The notes under the pieces: model-generated | Told to the model about the DNA's origin: nothing | The model's input: only the letters and a program-made list of their open reading frames with translations | The model's database searches: none | Part shown: positions 1 through 8,715 of the stretch, in pieces | How the letters are laid out: the number at the start of each line of letters is the position of its first letter | Position numbering within the stretch: the first letter of the stretch is position 1 | From: an uncultured marine group III euryarchaeote | Lineage (GTDB): Archaea; Thermoplasmatota; Poseidoniia; MGIII; CG-Epi1 | Direction of reading: 5' to 3' | Assembly (NCBI GenBank): GCA_902627615.1 | Contig: CACOJW010000001.1 | Span: 68,907-132,906 of the forward strand | Length of the DNA: 64,000 bases | Position numbers and translations under genes: made by a program

Positions 1-162
1 AGCAGTGCCATCAGACTGTAATTCTTTTTGCTAGCTGTAGACAATTTACGCCCCCGTGATAGGTGCATGAATGCAGAGTTGATGCTATATAAAAATATGT
101 AGCAATTTAGGCACTTTTTTTGATAAAGATATAGCCTTAAAACATGCTGTTATTGCCAACAT

Positions 163-1758
163 ATGAAAAGTTTAAATTCGAGCAAAAAAACTAGCCTTAT
201 TTTACTCTTTTTCATGACGATTCTCATGCGTTATCCCTCTACGCCCTCTCCTACTGGAACTGATAATTTCTACTACATATCTGTTGCTAAAGCAATTCTT
301 TACAATGGCCAAATTTTTTGGGCAGATAACATATTGACATTTTATGGCCTTTTTCCTGGTACCTCACCACTGGGAGCGACACTTTTCGCTTCGGTAGTTT
401 GTTCTCTTACGGGACTTTCCATTTATCAATATATTTTTATTCACGGATTCATTTTCTCCACGATCTCAACGTATGGTTTTTTTATGTTAACTGGAGAATT
501 TACGAATAATTATAGAAGTCGTTGGTTTGCAACGCTTTGCTTTTCTTTGGCACCAAGATTTTTAACTTTTTCAATTTGGAGACTTTCATTGAGATACTCT
601 CTAATATCAATCTTACCTTTTTTCATCTGGTTACTTCTTAGATTACAGCATCACAAGTATGGACGCTATCCTTTACGAATTATTTCTCTTTTATTCATAA
701 CTATATTAATTTTACCATCCTTACACAGAATGGGACTTTTATTTCCAGGAATATTAATCGCTTTTATTTTGTCAAATATCTTGTACTATTGGCAAGAAAG
801 CGCCACCAATCGTGAGAGGGCCGGTAGACAAGCTTTATTTTTCCTTTTATTCCTATCCAGTTATCTTTTTTATCTTCAGTATTTAGATTTTTCACCCTAT
901 TCTCCAGATGATGAAGTATTAGGTGCCTACCTATTTAGTGGATATGGTATTTTTTCATCAATGGGTAATTTGGCTTTATATTATCTTTTAAATGTAGGAC
1001 CGTTTATTTTTGTGTCTGTCATCGGAATAGTATTTTGGGTTCAAGAGGGTCGCGTATCACACTCTTACTTCTTCTCGATGTCTTATTTGGCACTAGGTCT
1101 TTTTGTAATATCTGATTTAATTTACATTCCCTACTTGTGGAGTTTTGGCATTTTGCTTTTTATCGCTCCAGGCATGGATTTTTTTGCTGAAAACTTAGAA
1201 GCTAATCCCGATAGGCAATCACTATTGTTCGCATTTTTTGTGTTATTAATTCTGTCTTTTACACATTACGATTTGAACTACAGATTAGAATCTCACAATC
1301 GTGATGAAGTTTATTACAGTTATTCAGTCAGAGATAGCAGCTTTTCTACTTCAGTTTGGATCAAAAATAATTTAGAAACTTCGATTATGGAATGTAATGA
1401 CGCAAAGAGAGATAGGAGGATAGCTGCATATTCCAATTTTATACCAATAGGAGATGCAGAAATGTTATCTTCGGGTTTAATAGATCATGAAAAAATGCAA
1501 GTAGAGAGGATTTCAATAAAAGACTTTTATTGGACAGCGACAAATCATCTGTGGGAATGGTCTAATCAGGATAACCAAACGCGTGGGATTAGTGAAAATT
1601 TATCAGTTTCCATAGTAAACTTAGCTATTCCTGATATGAGAGGCAAATCTTCTACATTATCTCTCTCTTTCAATTCTTATTATGAAAATATGCCGCTTTT
1701 CAATTATGCCCTATACTTAAACAAAGAATTAGCACTTTACTGGACGTCCGATTATTGA
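163..1758 (+). CDS. Polytopic membrane protein, GT-C glycosyltransferase-like
   Basis: This 531-residue protein is rich in Phe, Leu, Ile and Tyr and has about ten hydrophobic segments in residues 10-370, followed by a soluble tail of about 150 residues. An N-terminal transmembrane segment followed by a short loop with TGTDNFYY (about residues 32-39) resembles the first-loop Asp region of GT-C polyprenyl-phosphate-dependent glycosyltransferases. I infer a role in surface glycosylation or lipid-linked sugar transfer. The WWDYG motif of the oligosaccharyltransferase AglB/STT3 is absent, so it is not that enzyme. It stands alone upstream of the uS15 gene. Function is only tentatively assigned; it could be another polytopic protein. 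Confidence 0.5.
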   Translation: MKSLNSSKKTSLILLFFMTILMRYPSTPSPTGTDNFYYISVAKAILYNGQIFWADNILTFYGLFPGTSPLGATLFASVVCSLTGLSIYQYIFIHGFIFSTISTYGFFMLTGEFTNNYRSRWFATLCFSLAPRFLTFSIWRLSLRYSLISILPFFIWLLLRLQHHKYGRYPLRIISLLFITILILPSLHRMGLLFPGILIAFILSNILYYWQESATNRERAGRQALFFLLFLSSYLFYLQYLDFSPYSPDDEVLGAYLFSGYGIFSSMGNLALYYLLNVGPFIFVSVIGIVFWVQEGRVSHSYFFSMSYLALGLFVISDLIYIPYLWSFGILLFIAPGMDFFAENLEANPDRQSLLFAFFVLLILSFTHYDLNYRLESHNRDEVYYSYSVRDSSFSTSVWIKNNLETSIMECNDAKRDRRIAAYSNFIPIGDAEMLSSGLIDHEKMQVERISIKDFYWTATNHLWEWSNQDNQTRGISENLSVSIVNLAIPDMRGKSSTLSLSFNSYYENMPLFNYALYLNKELALYWTSDY

Positions 1759-1770
1759 TATTATGCTAAT

Positions 1771-1814
1771 GTTTTTATACAGGCCTGACTGGCGCCATAT
1801 CCTTCACAGGAGAT
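1771..1814 (+). promoter_or_regulatory. Candidate promoter and Shine-Dalgarno of rpsO
   Basis: A TATA-like TTTTTATAC lies at 1772-1780, about 46 bases before the rpsO ATG. AGGAGAT at 1808-1814 sits 8-10 bases before the ATG at 1823 and is a good Shine-Dalgarno match. Together they suggest a short-leadered transcript starting near 1803. Read by eye, not mapped. Confidence 0.4.
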
Positions 1815-1822
1815 AAATAACA

Positions 1823-2275
1823 ATGGCGAGAATGCATGCACGACGCAAAGGCCGTTCAGGGTCTAGCCCACAAATCAGAGAAAAAAATCCTAGTTGGGCC
1901 CTCAAGCAAAAAGACGTCGAAAGCAAAGTCGTTGAGCTGTCATCAGAAGGAAAAAGTACTTCTCAGATCGGTATTGAATTAAGAGATGCGCATGGCGTAC
2001 CTAGCGTAAAATTAGCAACAGGTAAATCAATATCTAAAATTTTGAAAGAAAAAAACATGTTATCACAATTACCAGAAGATTTAACAAATCTTATGAGAAA
2101 AGCAGTTAGGCTTGGAGAACATTTAAAAATTAATAACAAAGATGTTCATAATACGAGAGCTTTACGCCTTACAGAGGCCAAAATTCTTCGTTTAGTTAAG
2201 TATTATCGTTCAACAAATATTCTTGATGATGAATGGAAATATTCATTATCAAATGCCAAACTTCTGGTAGGTTAA
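1823..2275 (+). CDS. rpsO: 30S ribosomal protein uS15 (S15)
   Basis: This is the small-subunit ribosomal protein uS15, which binds the central domain of 16S rRNA. At 150 residues it has the archaeal/eukaryotic length, about 60 residues longer than the bacterial form. It opens with the typical MARMHARRKGRSGS extension. The middle segment resembles archaeal S15 (IGIELRDAHGVPSVK), and the C-terminal half carries the conserved NKDVHNTRALRLTEAKI region. A Shine-Dalgarno match precedes the ATG. The tRNA methyltransferase gene follows 14 bases later, so the two are probably co-transcribed. Confidence 0.97.
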   Translation: MARMHARRKGRSGSSPQIREKNPSWALKQKDVESKVVELSSEGKSTSQIGIELRDAHGVPSVKLATGKSISKILKEKNMLSQLPEDLTNLMRKAVRLGEHLKINNKDVHNTRALRLTEAKILRLVKYYRSTNILDDEWKYSLSNAKLLVG

Positions 2276-2289
2276 TTTTTTTATTTTTA

Positions 2290-3033
2290 ATGAATAATTG
2301 GATTCTTTTAGTAATAGAGGGATCAACACATCTAGTAAATTTAGGCTCTAAAATTATAGATGTGAAAGGTTTTGGAAGATTTCCAAGTAAACTTTTGCAT
2401 GGGAAAGAACTGAATGAAGAGTTTGAACTTTTTGATAAAAAAGCTAAATTAATAAACTCGAATCAGTCTGATTTTCATTCTAATTTGAAAAGAGGGCCTC
2501 AGATTATATCTCCCAAGGATGCGGCTTGGATAATTTACAAGTCCGGTATATCTGCTGGTGATACCGTAATTGAAGCTGGATCAGGTTCAGGTGCTTTGAC
2601 CTTATCTCTTGTCCAAGCTATCAGTCCCAATGGCAAAGTGATAACTTTTGAGAACAATTCAAAACATTTTAAAATAGCTAACAGAAACATAAAAATGAGT
2701 CCTTGGTCAGATTCAGTCGACATTAGGAAAGAGGAATTGAGTGAAAATACGGAAGCTATTGATGCATCCTCAGTCATATTAGATCTTCCTAAACCTTGGA
2801 CTCTTGTTAAATGGTCTACGAATTCGTTAAAGATTGGTGGCGTTTTGATATGCTATCTTCCTACAGTTAATCAAGTTCAAACCTTGCTTGAAACTTTAGG
2901 CGATTGGGAAGAAATAGAAATTATAGAGAATATCCAAAGATCATGGCAATCTAAAGTAAATGCTTTGAGGCCCCAAAGTAACATGATTGGTCACACTGGC
3001 TTTATTGTATCAGCCAGATGGTTGGGTAAATAG
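2290..3033 (+). CDS. trmI: tRNA (adenine-N1)-methyltransferase, TrmI family
   Basis: This class I SAM-dependent methyltransferase should make m1A at position 57/58 of the tRNA T loop. The SAM-binding motif I is VIEAGSGSGALT (about residues 93-104), with the family segment GPQIISPKDAAWII just before it. The motif IV-like VILDLPKPW supplies the catalytic Asp region. I chose the ATG at 2290, giving 247 residues, because it lies just after the rpsO stop. The longer open frame from 2233 would add 19 atypical residues inside rpsO. Gene order with a ribosomal protein fits a translation role. Confidence 0.87.
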   Translation: MNNWILLVIEGSTHLVNLGSKIIDVKGFGRFPSKLLHGKELNEEFELFDKKAKLINSNQSDFHSNLKRGPQIISPKDAAWIIYKSGISAGDTVIEAGSGSGALTLSLVQAISPNGKVITFENNSKHFKIANRNIKMSPWSDSVDIRKEELSENTEAIDASSVILDLPKPWTLVKWSTNSLKIGGVLICYLPTVNQVQTLLETLGDWEEIEIIENIQRSWQSKVNALRPQSNMIGHTGFIVSARWLGK

Positions 3034-3065
3034 GCGCAGTATTTTACACACCTTGTTTATGGGTT

Positions 3066-3998
3066 ATGATGTCAGATGTAAGAGATGTCATAATTATTGG
3101 TTCAGGTCCTGCAGGTTATACAGCAGGCCTTTACACTAGTCGCGCCATGCTTAATCCGTTACTTTTTGCAGGATTTTCTAGTGGTGGTCAATTAATGTTG
3201 ACAAGTGACGTTGAAAATTTCCCAGGATATCCTAATGGTATAGAAGGTCCTGAAATGATGATGGAACTTAGATCGCAAGCAGCAAGATTTGGCTGTAAAA
3301 TCGTTGATAAAAATGTAGATTCCGTAGATTTATCTCAACGTCCTTTTAGGGTAAATGTAGGTACTGAAAGTTATCTTGCAAATTCATTAATAATTACAAC
3401 GGGAGCTGAAGCAATTTGGTTAAATGCCAAAAATGAAGAGATACACAAAGGGAGAGGAATTTCTACATGTGCTACTTGTGATGGAGCATTTTTTAGAGAC
3501 AAAGAGGTAATTGTTATTGGTGGTGGAGATTCTGCTATGGAAGAAGCTAATTTTCTTACACGATTTTGTAGCAAAGTTACCATAGTACACCGAAGAGAAG
3601 GTTTACGCTCATCTCAAATAATGGAAGATAGGGCCAAAGAAAACCCTAAAATTGAATGGAAATTAAATTATCAAGTTAAATCGTGGTTGGGTTCAGACGG
3701 GAATTTTGAAGGTGCTACATTAGTAAATACAAAAACTAATGAAGAAGAAGATTTTTCTTGCGATGGAGCATTCATTGCGATAGGACATAAGCCTATTACT
3801 TCATTCTTAGACGGACAAGTAGAAACAGACGATCACGGTTATATTTTGTGGAAAGAAAATTCAATGACTAGCGTTGCAGGAGTTTTTGCCGGAGGTGACG
3901 TTGTAGATACTCGTTATCGCCAAGCAATAACTGCAGCAGGCATGGGTTGTATGGCTGCCATAGATGCTGAAAGATGGTTGGAAGATAACTTACATTAA
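3066..3998 (+). CDS. trxB: Thioredoxin reductase (NADPH)
   Basis: This FAD- and NADPH-binding flavoprotein disulfide reductase passes electrons to thioredoxin. Residues 8-20 hold the FAD motif IIGSGPAGYTAG. The redox-active CATC is at about residues 135-138. A second dinucleotide motif, VIGGGDSAMEEA, follows, then HRR in HRREGLRSS, typical for NADPH 2'-phosphate binding. The C-terminal FAD motif is GVFAGGDVVD. At 310 residues it has the usual low-molecular-weight length. The first two codons are both ATG, so the start may be 3066 or 3069. It is probably transcribed with the genes upstream. Confidence 0.95.
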   Translation: MMSDVRDVIIIGSGPAGYTAGLYTSRAMLNPLLFAGFSSGGQLMLTSDVENFPGYPNGIEGPEMMMELRSQAARFGCKIVDKNVDSVDLSQRPFRVNVGTESYLANSLIITTGAEAIWLNAKNEEIHKGRGISTCATCDGAFFRDKEVIVIGGGDSAMEEANFLTRFCSKVTIVHRREGLRSSQIMEDRAKENPKIEWKLNYQVKSWLGSDGNFEGATLVNTKTNEEEDFSCDGAFIAIGHKPITSFLDGQVETDDHGYILWKENSMTSVAGVFAGGDVVDTRYRQAITAAGMGCMAAIDAERWLEDNLH

Positions 3999-4040
3999 TT
4001 TAACCTAACACTTTTTAGAACCCCGTATTAATGTGATAAT

Positions 4041-5093
4041 GTGCAGCGACAGCTATCCCTATCCAAATCAGAAGACGCCGTTAGTCCCGTAATAGGCACA
4101 GTTTTGATTTTGGCAATTATGATTACAATTACAGGAACTATGCTTGCATGGGGTATTCCACAGATACAGCAAAGCGAAGCATATGCGATTTATACTTCAG
4201 CTCAAAATAACCTATTAAATTTCGATGCAGATTTAGATCATGTTATTATTCAAGGAGAAGGTGCATCTCGAACTTCCACAGTTTCGTTTAGTTCAGGTTC
4301 TTTCGTTGAGAGGTCAAATCTTGATGAAATTAGATATTATTATACAACAGTACCTTGGTCAAATCCTAAAATAGTAGGTGTCGAGAATGGAGTTACTAGA
4401 TTTGCAATGACAGATGAATCATTTGTCGTTTCAGATTATAGGATAACTATAACCTATCCTAATGGCACAGAGTGGACAGGTACAACTTCAGATAACTTAG
4501 TTACAGGTTTTCCTGCATTGGTTTATGGTGTTGATGTTACCTATACAAGCACTACTAACGATACGCAAGTTGGTGGCTTTTTCATTTATGGTACTGATTC
4601 CTTATCTTACAGATATTCATCCGTTTCAGGAGTTTTTAAGATGCGAATGTTTAATGGAGGTATAGTTTCAAAAGAGCCAGGCGGTCCGTTTTTTGTTACT
4701 TCAAAACCTTTAATTTACACAGTATCTGATTCAGATTCTTATGATTCTTTTACAATTTATCAAACAGATTATAACATGTCTTCATCATCTAAAAGTTTAA
4801 CAGCAGGTAATTTCATATTTGATGCACGGAATCAAGGCGGTAATGATAATCTAGTTGAAGTCTACAGCATAAGAATTGGTTTTAGTGGCGACAGTTCAAC
4901 AGCTCTCCAAACATACTATACTTCGACAGCTAATAATTTAGGTTTTAAAAGAGCAATTTTTTCATTCACACCCTCCGAATCCTTGATTGGAACGAGTCTG
5001 GGGTTTGAAGAAGATGTAACTTACACACAAGCAACGCCTTTTGATTTTAGGATATTAGAGAGAACAATCAATGTCAAATTTAACTTACGATGA
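4041..5093 (+). CDS. Archaeal type IV prepilin-like protein with large beta-rich head
   Basis: The N-terminus carries an archaeal pilin signature: a short charged leader (residues 1-12), then AVSPVIGTVLILAIM and a hydrophobic helix to about residue 37. This matches the class III signal of the archaeal pilin N-terminal family, with probable cleavage around the Ala before VSPVIG. The remaining roughly 310 residues are Ser/Thr/Tyr-rich and beta-like, consistent with a large extracellular head rather than a small major pilin. The start is GTG; an ATG two bases earlier is in another frame. It is the first gene of the filament locus and overlaps the next by 23 bases. Confidence 0.8.
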   Translation: MQRQLSLSKSEDAVSPVIGTVLILAIMITITGTMLAWGIPQIQQSEAYAIYTSAQNNLLNFDADLDHVIIQGEGASRTSTVSFSSGSFVERSNLDEIRYYYTTVPWSNPKIVGVENGVTRFAMTDESFVVSDYRITITYPNGTEWTGTTSDNLVTGFPALVYGVDVTYTSTTNDTQVGGFFIYGTDSLSYRYSSVSGVFKMRMFNGGIVSKEPGGPFFVTSKPLIYTVSDSDSYDSFTIYQTDYNMSSSSKSLTAGNFIFDARNQGGNDNLVEVYSIRIGFSGDSSTALQTYYTSTANNLGFKRAIFSFTPSESLIGTSLGFEEDVTYTQATPFDFRILERTINVKFNLR

Positions 5094-5547
5094 TTCTGCA
5101 GCTTCAGAGTTAATTGGCTATGTATACACAGCCTCAATCTCTGTCTTAATTTTGTCCTCGATGATGCTCACTTCAAGCACTATGTTAAATGGAAATATAG
5201 CTAATACAGCTCAAGAAGAGGCTGAAGAAATTGCACATTATTACCAATTAGGAATTGAAGATCTTTTGAATACTGTTAGAGAGTATCCTGGTTCTTCTCC
5301 TACAATTCGCTTAGAGTTTGGAATTGAATCTATTAATCATGGAATACAATATCAAGTGAATGGTACTGAAACTGGGCTCAAAGTTACTACGATACAGCCT
5401 CGCGGAGGGAGTTTTGAAGTGACTTTTCCATTAGAGCCTGCAACAGCAATTCAGACAGATACTGGCAAATCTCTAACTTCGACTACTTCTTATATACTCG
5501 CTTACTATGATGAGAATCTGAAGGTTGTTAAGTTAACCAAGGAATGA
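5071..5547 (+). CDS. Small type IV prepilin-like protein
   Basis: This 158-residue protein has a short polar leader (residues 1-13), then one hydrophobic helix (IGYVYTASISVLILSSMML, about residues 15-33), and a soluble domain of roughly 120 residues. That layout is typical of type IV pilins and pseudopilins processed by a prepilin peptidase. The ATG lies within the end of the preceding pilin gene, and the ATPase gene follows 4 bases after the stop, indicating tight operon coupling. I do not recognise a named family; minor pilin or pseudopilin is inferred from layout and context. Confidence 0.65.
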   Translation: MSNLTYDDSAASELIGYVYTASISVLILSSMMLTSSTMLNGNIANTAQEEAEEIAHYYQLGIEDLLNTVREYPGSSPTIRLEFGIESINHGIQYQVNGTETGLKVTTIQPRGGSFEVTFPLEPATAIQTDTGKSLTSTTSYILAYYDENLKVVKLTKE

Positions 5548-5551
5548 TACG

Positions 5552-7780
5552 ATGAGTGCATCTAAAGAAACCTTAGACGCAGGGTCCAACTTACTTGGAG
5601 AAGAAGAACAAATTGATGAATCAAAACTTTCTTGGTTACAGAGGCGTAGGCTTAGGAAAAAGAGAGCTGCAGCTAAGAAAGATGGTGTCATTCATGACTT
5701 GGTAATGGATGATATAGAGATAGGTGAAGATTTTGAAGAGTTAGATACTTATCCTGTTTATCCTCCTTTTTCTTACGTAAGAGTATTATTTGACAAGCGA
5801 GATTATTCTAGATTTTATTATGTTGTCGAACCCAAGGCAACTAAGCAAGAGCAAGAAGATTTGGATACAATTAAGGAAGTTCTTCAGCGAGCACTTAACA
5901 TAAATCGCGAGACTCTTGATGAATCACAAGAAGATTTTCTCAAGCAGGCAGTTGATGACATTTTAGATAGTTACAGGCTGAAGTCTCGCAAAAGTAACCG
6001 TGCTAAGATTCATTATTTCATTGAAAGGGATTTGATTGGTTACGGTAAAATCGATACCATGATGAGAGATCCAAATATCGAAGATGTTTCTTGTGACGGT
6101 CCAGGAGTTGAAATTTTCGTTTATCATCGTCGTTTTGAGTCATTAAGAACTAATGTAATGTGGGAAGATGAATTAGAATTAGAACAATATATAATACGTA
6201 TGGCTCAACGTTGTGGTAAGCACATTTCTATTGCAGAACCGTTATTGGATGCAACATTAATGGATGGGTCACGTATAGTGATGACTCTTGGCAGAGAAGT
6301 GTCAACTAAGGGTTCTACGTTCACAATTCGGCGTTTTAGAGATGAACCTTTTACTCCTGTTGATTTATTAGAATTTAAAACGTTTTCATCTATGCAAATT
6401 GCATTCTTTTGGTTGGCAATGCAATATGGTATGTCTATGTTATTTGTCGGCGGAACAGCTTCAGGTAAAACAACATCTCTGAATGCATGTTCACTTTTCC
6501 TTCCATGGCAACATAAAATTGTCAGTATTGAAGAAACTCGAGAGTTGAATTTACCTCATCCAAATTGGATTCCAGGTTGTACAAGACAGGGTTTTGGTGG
6601 TGAAGGTAGCGCAACAGGTGGAAAAGCGGCTGGAGAAGTTGACATGTATGATTTATTGAGAGCAGCTCTTCGTGAGCGTCCTGAATATATTATTGTAGGA
6701 GAAATTCGTGGTGCTGAAGCTTATGTTCTTTTCCAGGCAATGGCAACAGGTCACACAACATATTCCACTTTCCACGCCGATTCAATTCAAAGTTTAGTGC
6801 ATCGTCTTGAGAATAAACCAATTGAAATTCCTCGTGTTTTGATTCCAGCCTTAGATGGAATATCAATTCAGATTCAAACGCGTGTGGGTGGTAAACGTGT
6901 ACGAAGGAATAAAGGAATTATTGAAATCATTGGAATAGATCCGCACTCTCATGAATTGCTTACAAATGAGGCTTTCAGATGGGACAATACGGTAGATGAG
7001 TTTGTTTTTACCGGTAAATCTTATATTTTTGAAAAAATTATGATGAAAGCTAATCTCAATCGTGTTGAGATTATGGATGAGACCAAGAGAAGACAATTAG
7101 TTATTGAATGGTGTTTGAAGAAAGGAATCAGAGATTACAAAGATTTTGCCCGCGTAGTTGCAGAGTACTATGTACACCCTGAGGATGTAATGAGGCAAGT
7201 TTACGAAGACATGCAAGTTGGAGGCAAGAAACGCCGTCGTAAGGTAGAAGATCGTGATTTAGATTTATCACGTGAAGATGACGAAGTTGATGTTGGAGAT
7301 TTTCCGCCTAAAGTTAGGCAAAAATATCAAAAGCGTGAAGCAAAAGAGCAGGCAACTCGAGCTAAAAACGATGCTAAAATTTCACAAACTGATGATCCAA
7401 CTAAGCGATCTAAGTTAATTGCAAATGAAGAAACTAGAAGAGAAAAAATAGAGATAAAACTCCAAAACGATTTGTTAAAGGATCAAGCTTACTATGTTCC
7501 ACTTAAACAATTGACTCCACTGGCTAAAGATATTGACTTAGGTGACGTATCCTCTTTGAATGAGGTTGAAGGTAGAAGGATGTTGAATAATGTTCGTTCA
7601 GAACTTAATAAAAGATCCAAATCAGCTGCAAAGATTGAAAAATTAGAAGGAGATAAACGATCAAAGGCAGTTGAAAATGAAGAAGCTCGGATTGCTAAGG
7701 CGTTGGTAAGTCTGAAATCAAGTTTAGCTAGCAGAGTTCAACGTTCCGCTAATCCACGTTGGTGGCACAAATGGCTCTGA
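5552..7780 (+). CDS. Type IV filament assembly ATPase (GspE/PilB/ArlI-like) with charged C-terminal extension
   Basis: This hexameric secretion ATPase should power pilus or archaellum-like filament assembly. The N-terminal domain (about residues 60-290) includes LIGYGKIDTMMRDPNIEDVS, typical of archaeal members. Walker A is GGTASGKTT (300-308), the Walker B region is YIIVGEIRGAE (about 379-389), and the His box is HTTYSTFHAD (401-410). The catalytic core ends near residue 550. About 188 further residues are very rich in Lys, Arg, Glu and Asp and predicted helical, ending in RWWHKWL. That tail is not part of the usual family and makes the protein 742 residues long. It overlaps the next gene by 10 bases. 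Confidence 0.9.
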   Translation: MSASKETLDAGSNLLGEEEQIDESKLSWLQRRRLRKKRAAAKKDGVIHDLVMDDIEIGEDFEELDTYPVYPPFSYVRVLFDKRDYSRFYYVVEPKATKQEQEDLDTIKEVLQRALNINRETLDESQEDFLKQAVDDILDSYRLKSRKSNRAKIHYFIERDLIGYGKIDTMMRDPNIEDVSCDGPGVEIFVYHRRFESLRTNVMWEDELELEQYIIRMAQRCGKHISIAEPLLDATLMDGSRIVMTLGREVSTKGSTFTIRRFRDEPFTPVDLLEFKTFSSMQIAFFWLAMQYGMSMLFVGGTASGKTTSLNACSLFLPWQHKIVSIEETRELNLPHPNWIPGCTRQGFGGEGSATGGKAAGEVDMYDLLRAALRERPEYIIVGEIRGAEAYVLFQAMATGHTTYSTFHADSIQSLVHRLENKPIEIPRVLIPALDGISIQIQTRVGGKRVRRNKGIIEIIGIDPHSHELLTNEAFRWDNTVDEFVFTGKSYIFEKIMMKANLNRVEIMDETKRRQLVIEWCLKKGIRDYKDFARVVAEYYVHPEDVMRQVYEDMQVGGKKRRRKVEDRDLDLSREDDEVDVGDFPPKVRQKYQKREAKEQATRAKNDAKISQTDDPTKRSKLIANEETRREKIEIKLQNDLLKDQAYYVPLKQLTPLAKDIDLGDVSSLNEVEGRRMLNNVRSELNKRSKSAAKIEKLEGDKRSKAVENEEARIAKALVSLKSSLASRVQRSANPRWWHKWL

Positions 7781-8715
7781 CCGGATTTGAAACTTTTAGC
7801 AGGATTATTTTCGGTTGGTTAGGCCGTTTATTAACTAAAGATTCTATAGGGTTAAAAAATCAGTTAGTTAAGGCAAGAATTCCTCTCTTACCTGAAGATT
7901 ATGTTGCAACTTCAGTCATGCAGGTTGTTACGGCATTTATCGTAGGAGTTTTGTTAGTCCTTGGTATTTCAGGTTTTTTAATTCCTCAAGTTATAGAAAC
8001 TCTCCCGGCTCCTGGAGGAGAAGAAGGTGAAACAATTAATGTTCAGAGAATTCACGAGGTTGTTATTGCCGTATTTTTATGTATAGTCATTCCTCTTTTG
8101 ATAGCTTTAGTTCAATGGTTGACACCAGCTCTTCTAGAAAGTAGTAGAGGGACTAATATGGATAGGCAGTTACCTTTCGCAGCCAGTTACGTTTCGGCAA
8201 TGGCTGCAGCCAATGCAACTCCAACTCAAACTTTCAAGTCACTTGCTAGAAATGAAGATATTTATGGTGAAATATCAGTAGAAGCTGCCTGGATTTTCCA
8301 CAGCATGGAATTCATGGGCAGAGATTTAGTTACAACTTTAAAGGAAGCTGTTGAACGTACTCCTTCAGAAAGGTTTGCAGAATTCATCCAAGGAATTATT
8401 GGTACTGTAACTTCAGGAGGTAACTTGAAGTTATATTTCCTGAACAGGTCAGAATATTATGCGCAACAGAATAGAGTTCACGTAAAAGACGTTTTACAGC
8501 AAATGGCACTTTTCTCAGAAGCATATGTTGTTGTTGCGGTAGCTCTTCCTATTTTTGCCATGATTATCGCGGTCATTACCTTTTGGGTTTCTGGTGCAGG
8601 GATGCAGCTTGAAGAAATTCATATGTATCTATTAGTCTTTGGAGGCTTTCCAATAATTCAATTAATTTTTTCAGGTTTATTCTTTTCATTGAGTCAGGAG
8701 GTCTCGACGGACTAA
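7771..8715 (+). CDS. Type II/IV secretion inner-membrane platform protein (T2SSF/TadB-like), first copy
   Basis: This polytopic platform protein should couple the ATPase to pilin extrusion. It has an amphipathic N-terminus, two transmembrane segments (about residues 45-70 and 95-120), a cytoplasmic helical T2SSF domain, and two C-terminal transmembrane segments (about 250-275 and 285-305). The domain includes LPFAASYVSAMAAANATPTQ, typical of archaeal TadB/TadC-type proteins. I take the ATG at 7771, overlapping the ATPase stop, over a TTG at 7759. The next gene encodes a second platform-type protein and overlaps by one base. Archaeal systems often use one or two such proteins. Confidence 0.85.
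   Translation: MALTGFETFSRIIFGWLGRLLTKDSIGLKNQLVKARIPLLPEDYVATSVMQVVTAFIVGVLLVLGISGFLIPQVIETLPAPGGEEGETINVQRIHEVVIAVFLCIVIPLLIALVQWLTPALLESSRGTNMDRQLPFAASYVSAMAAANATPTQTFKSLARNEDIYGEISVEAAWIFHSMEFMGRDLVTTLKEAVERTPSERFAEFIQGIIGTVTSGGNLKLYFLNRSEYYAQQNRVHVKDVLQQMALFSEAYVVVAVALPIFAMIIAVITFWVSGAGMQLEEIHMYLLVFGGFPIIQLIFSGLFFSLSQEVSTD

Noticed and set aside
1-120. CAGACTGTAATTC near the left edge resembles a tRNA-Tyr anticodon arm
   Set aside because: No complementary stem, T arm or acceptor follows within a reasonable distance, with or without an intron.
163-1758. Oligosaccharyltransferase AglB/STT3
   Set aside because: The WWDYG catalytic motif is absent and the soluble C-terminal part is much too short.
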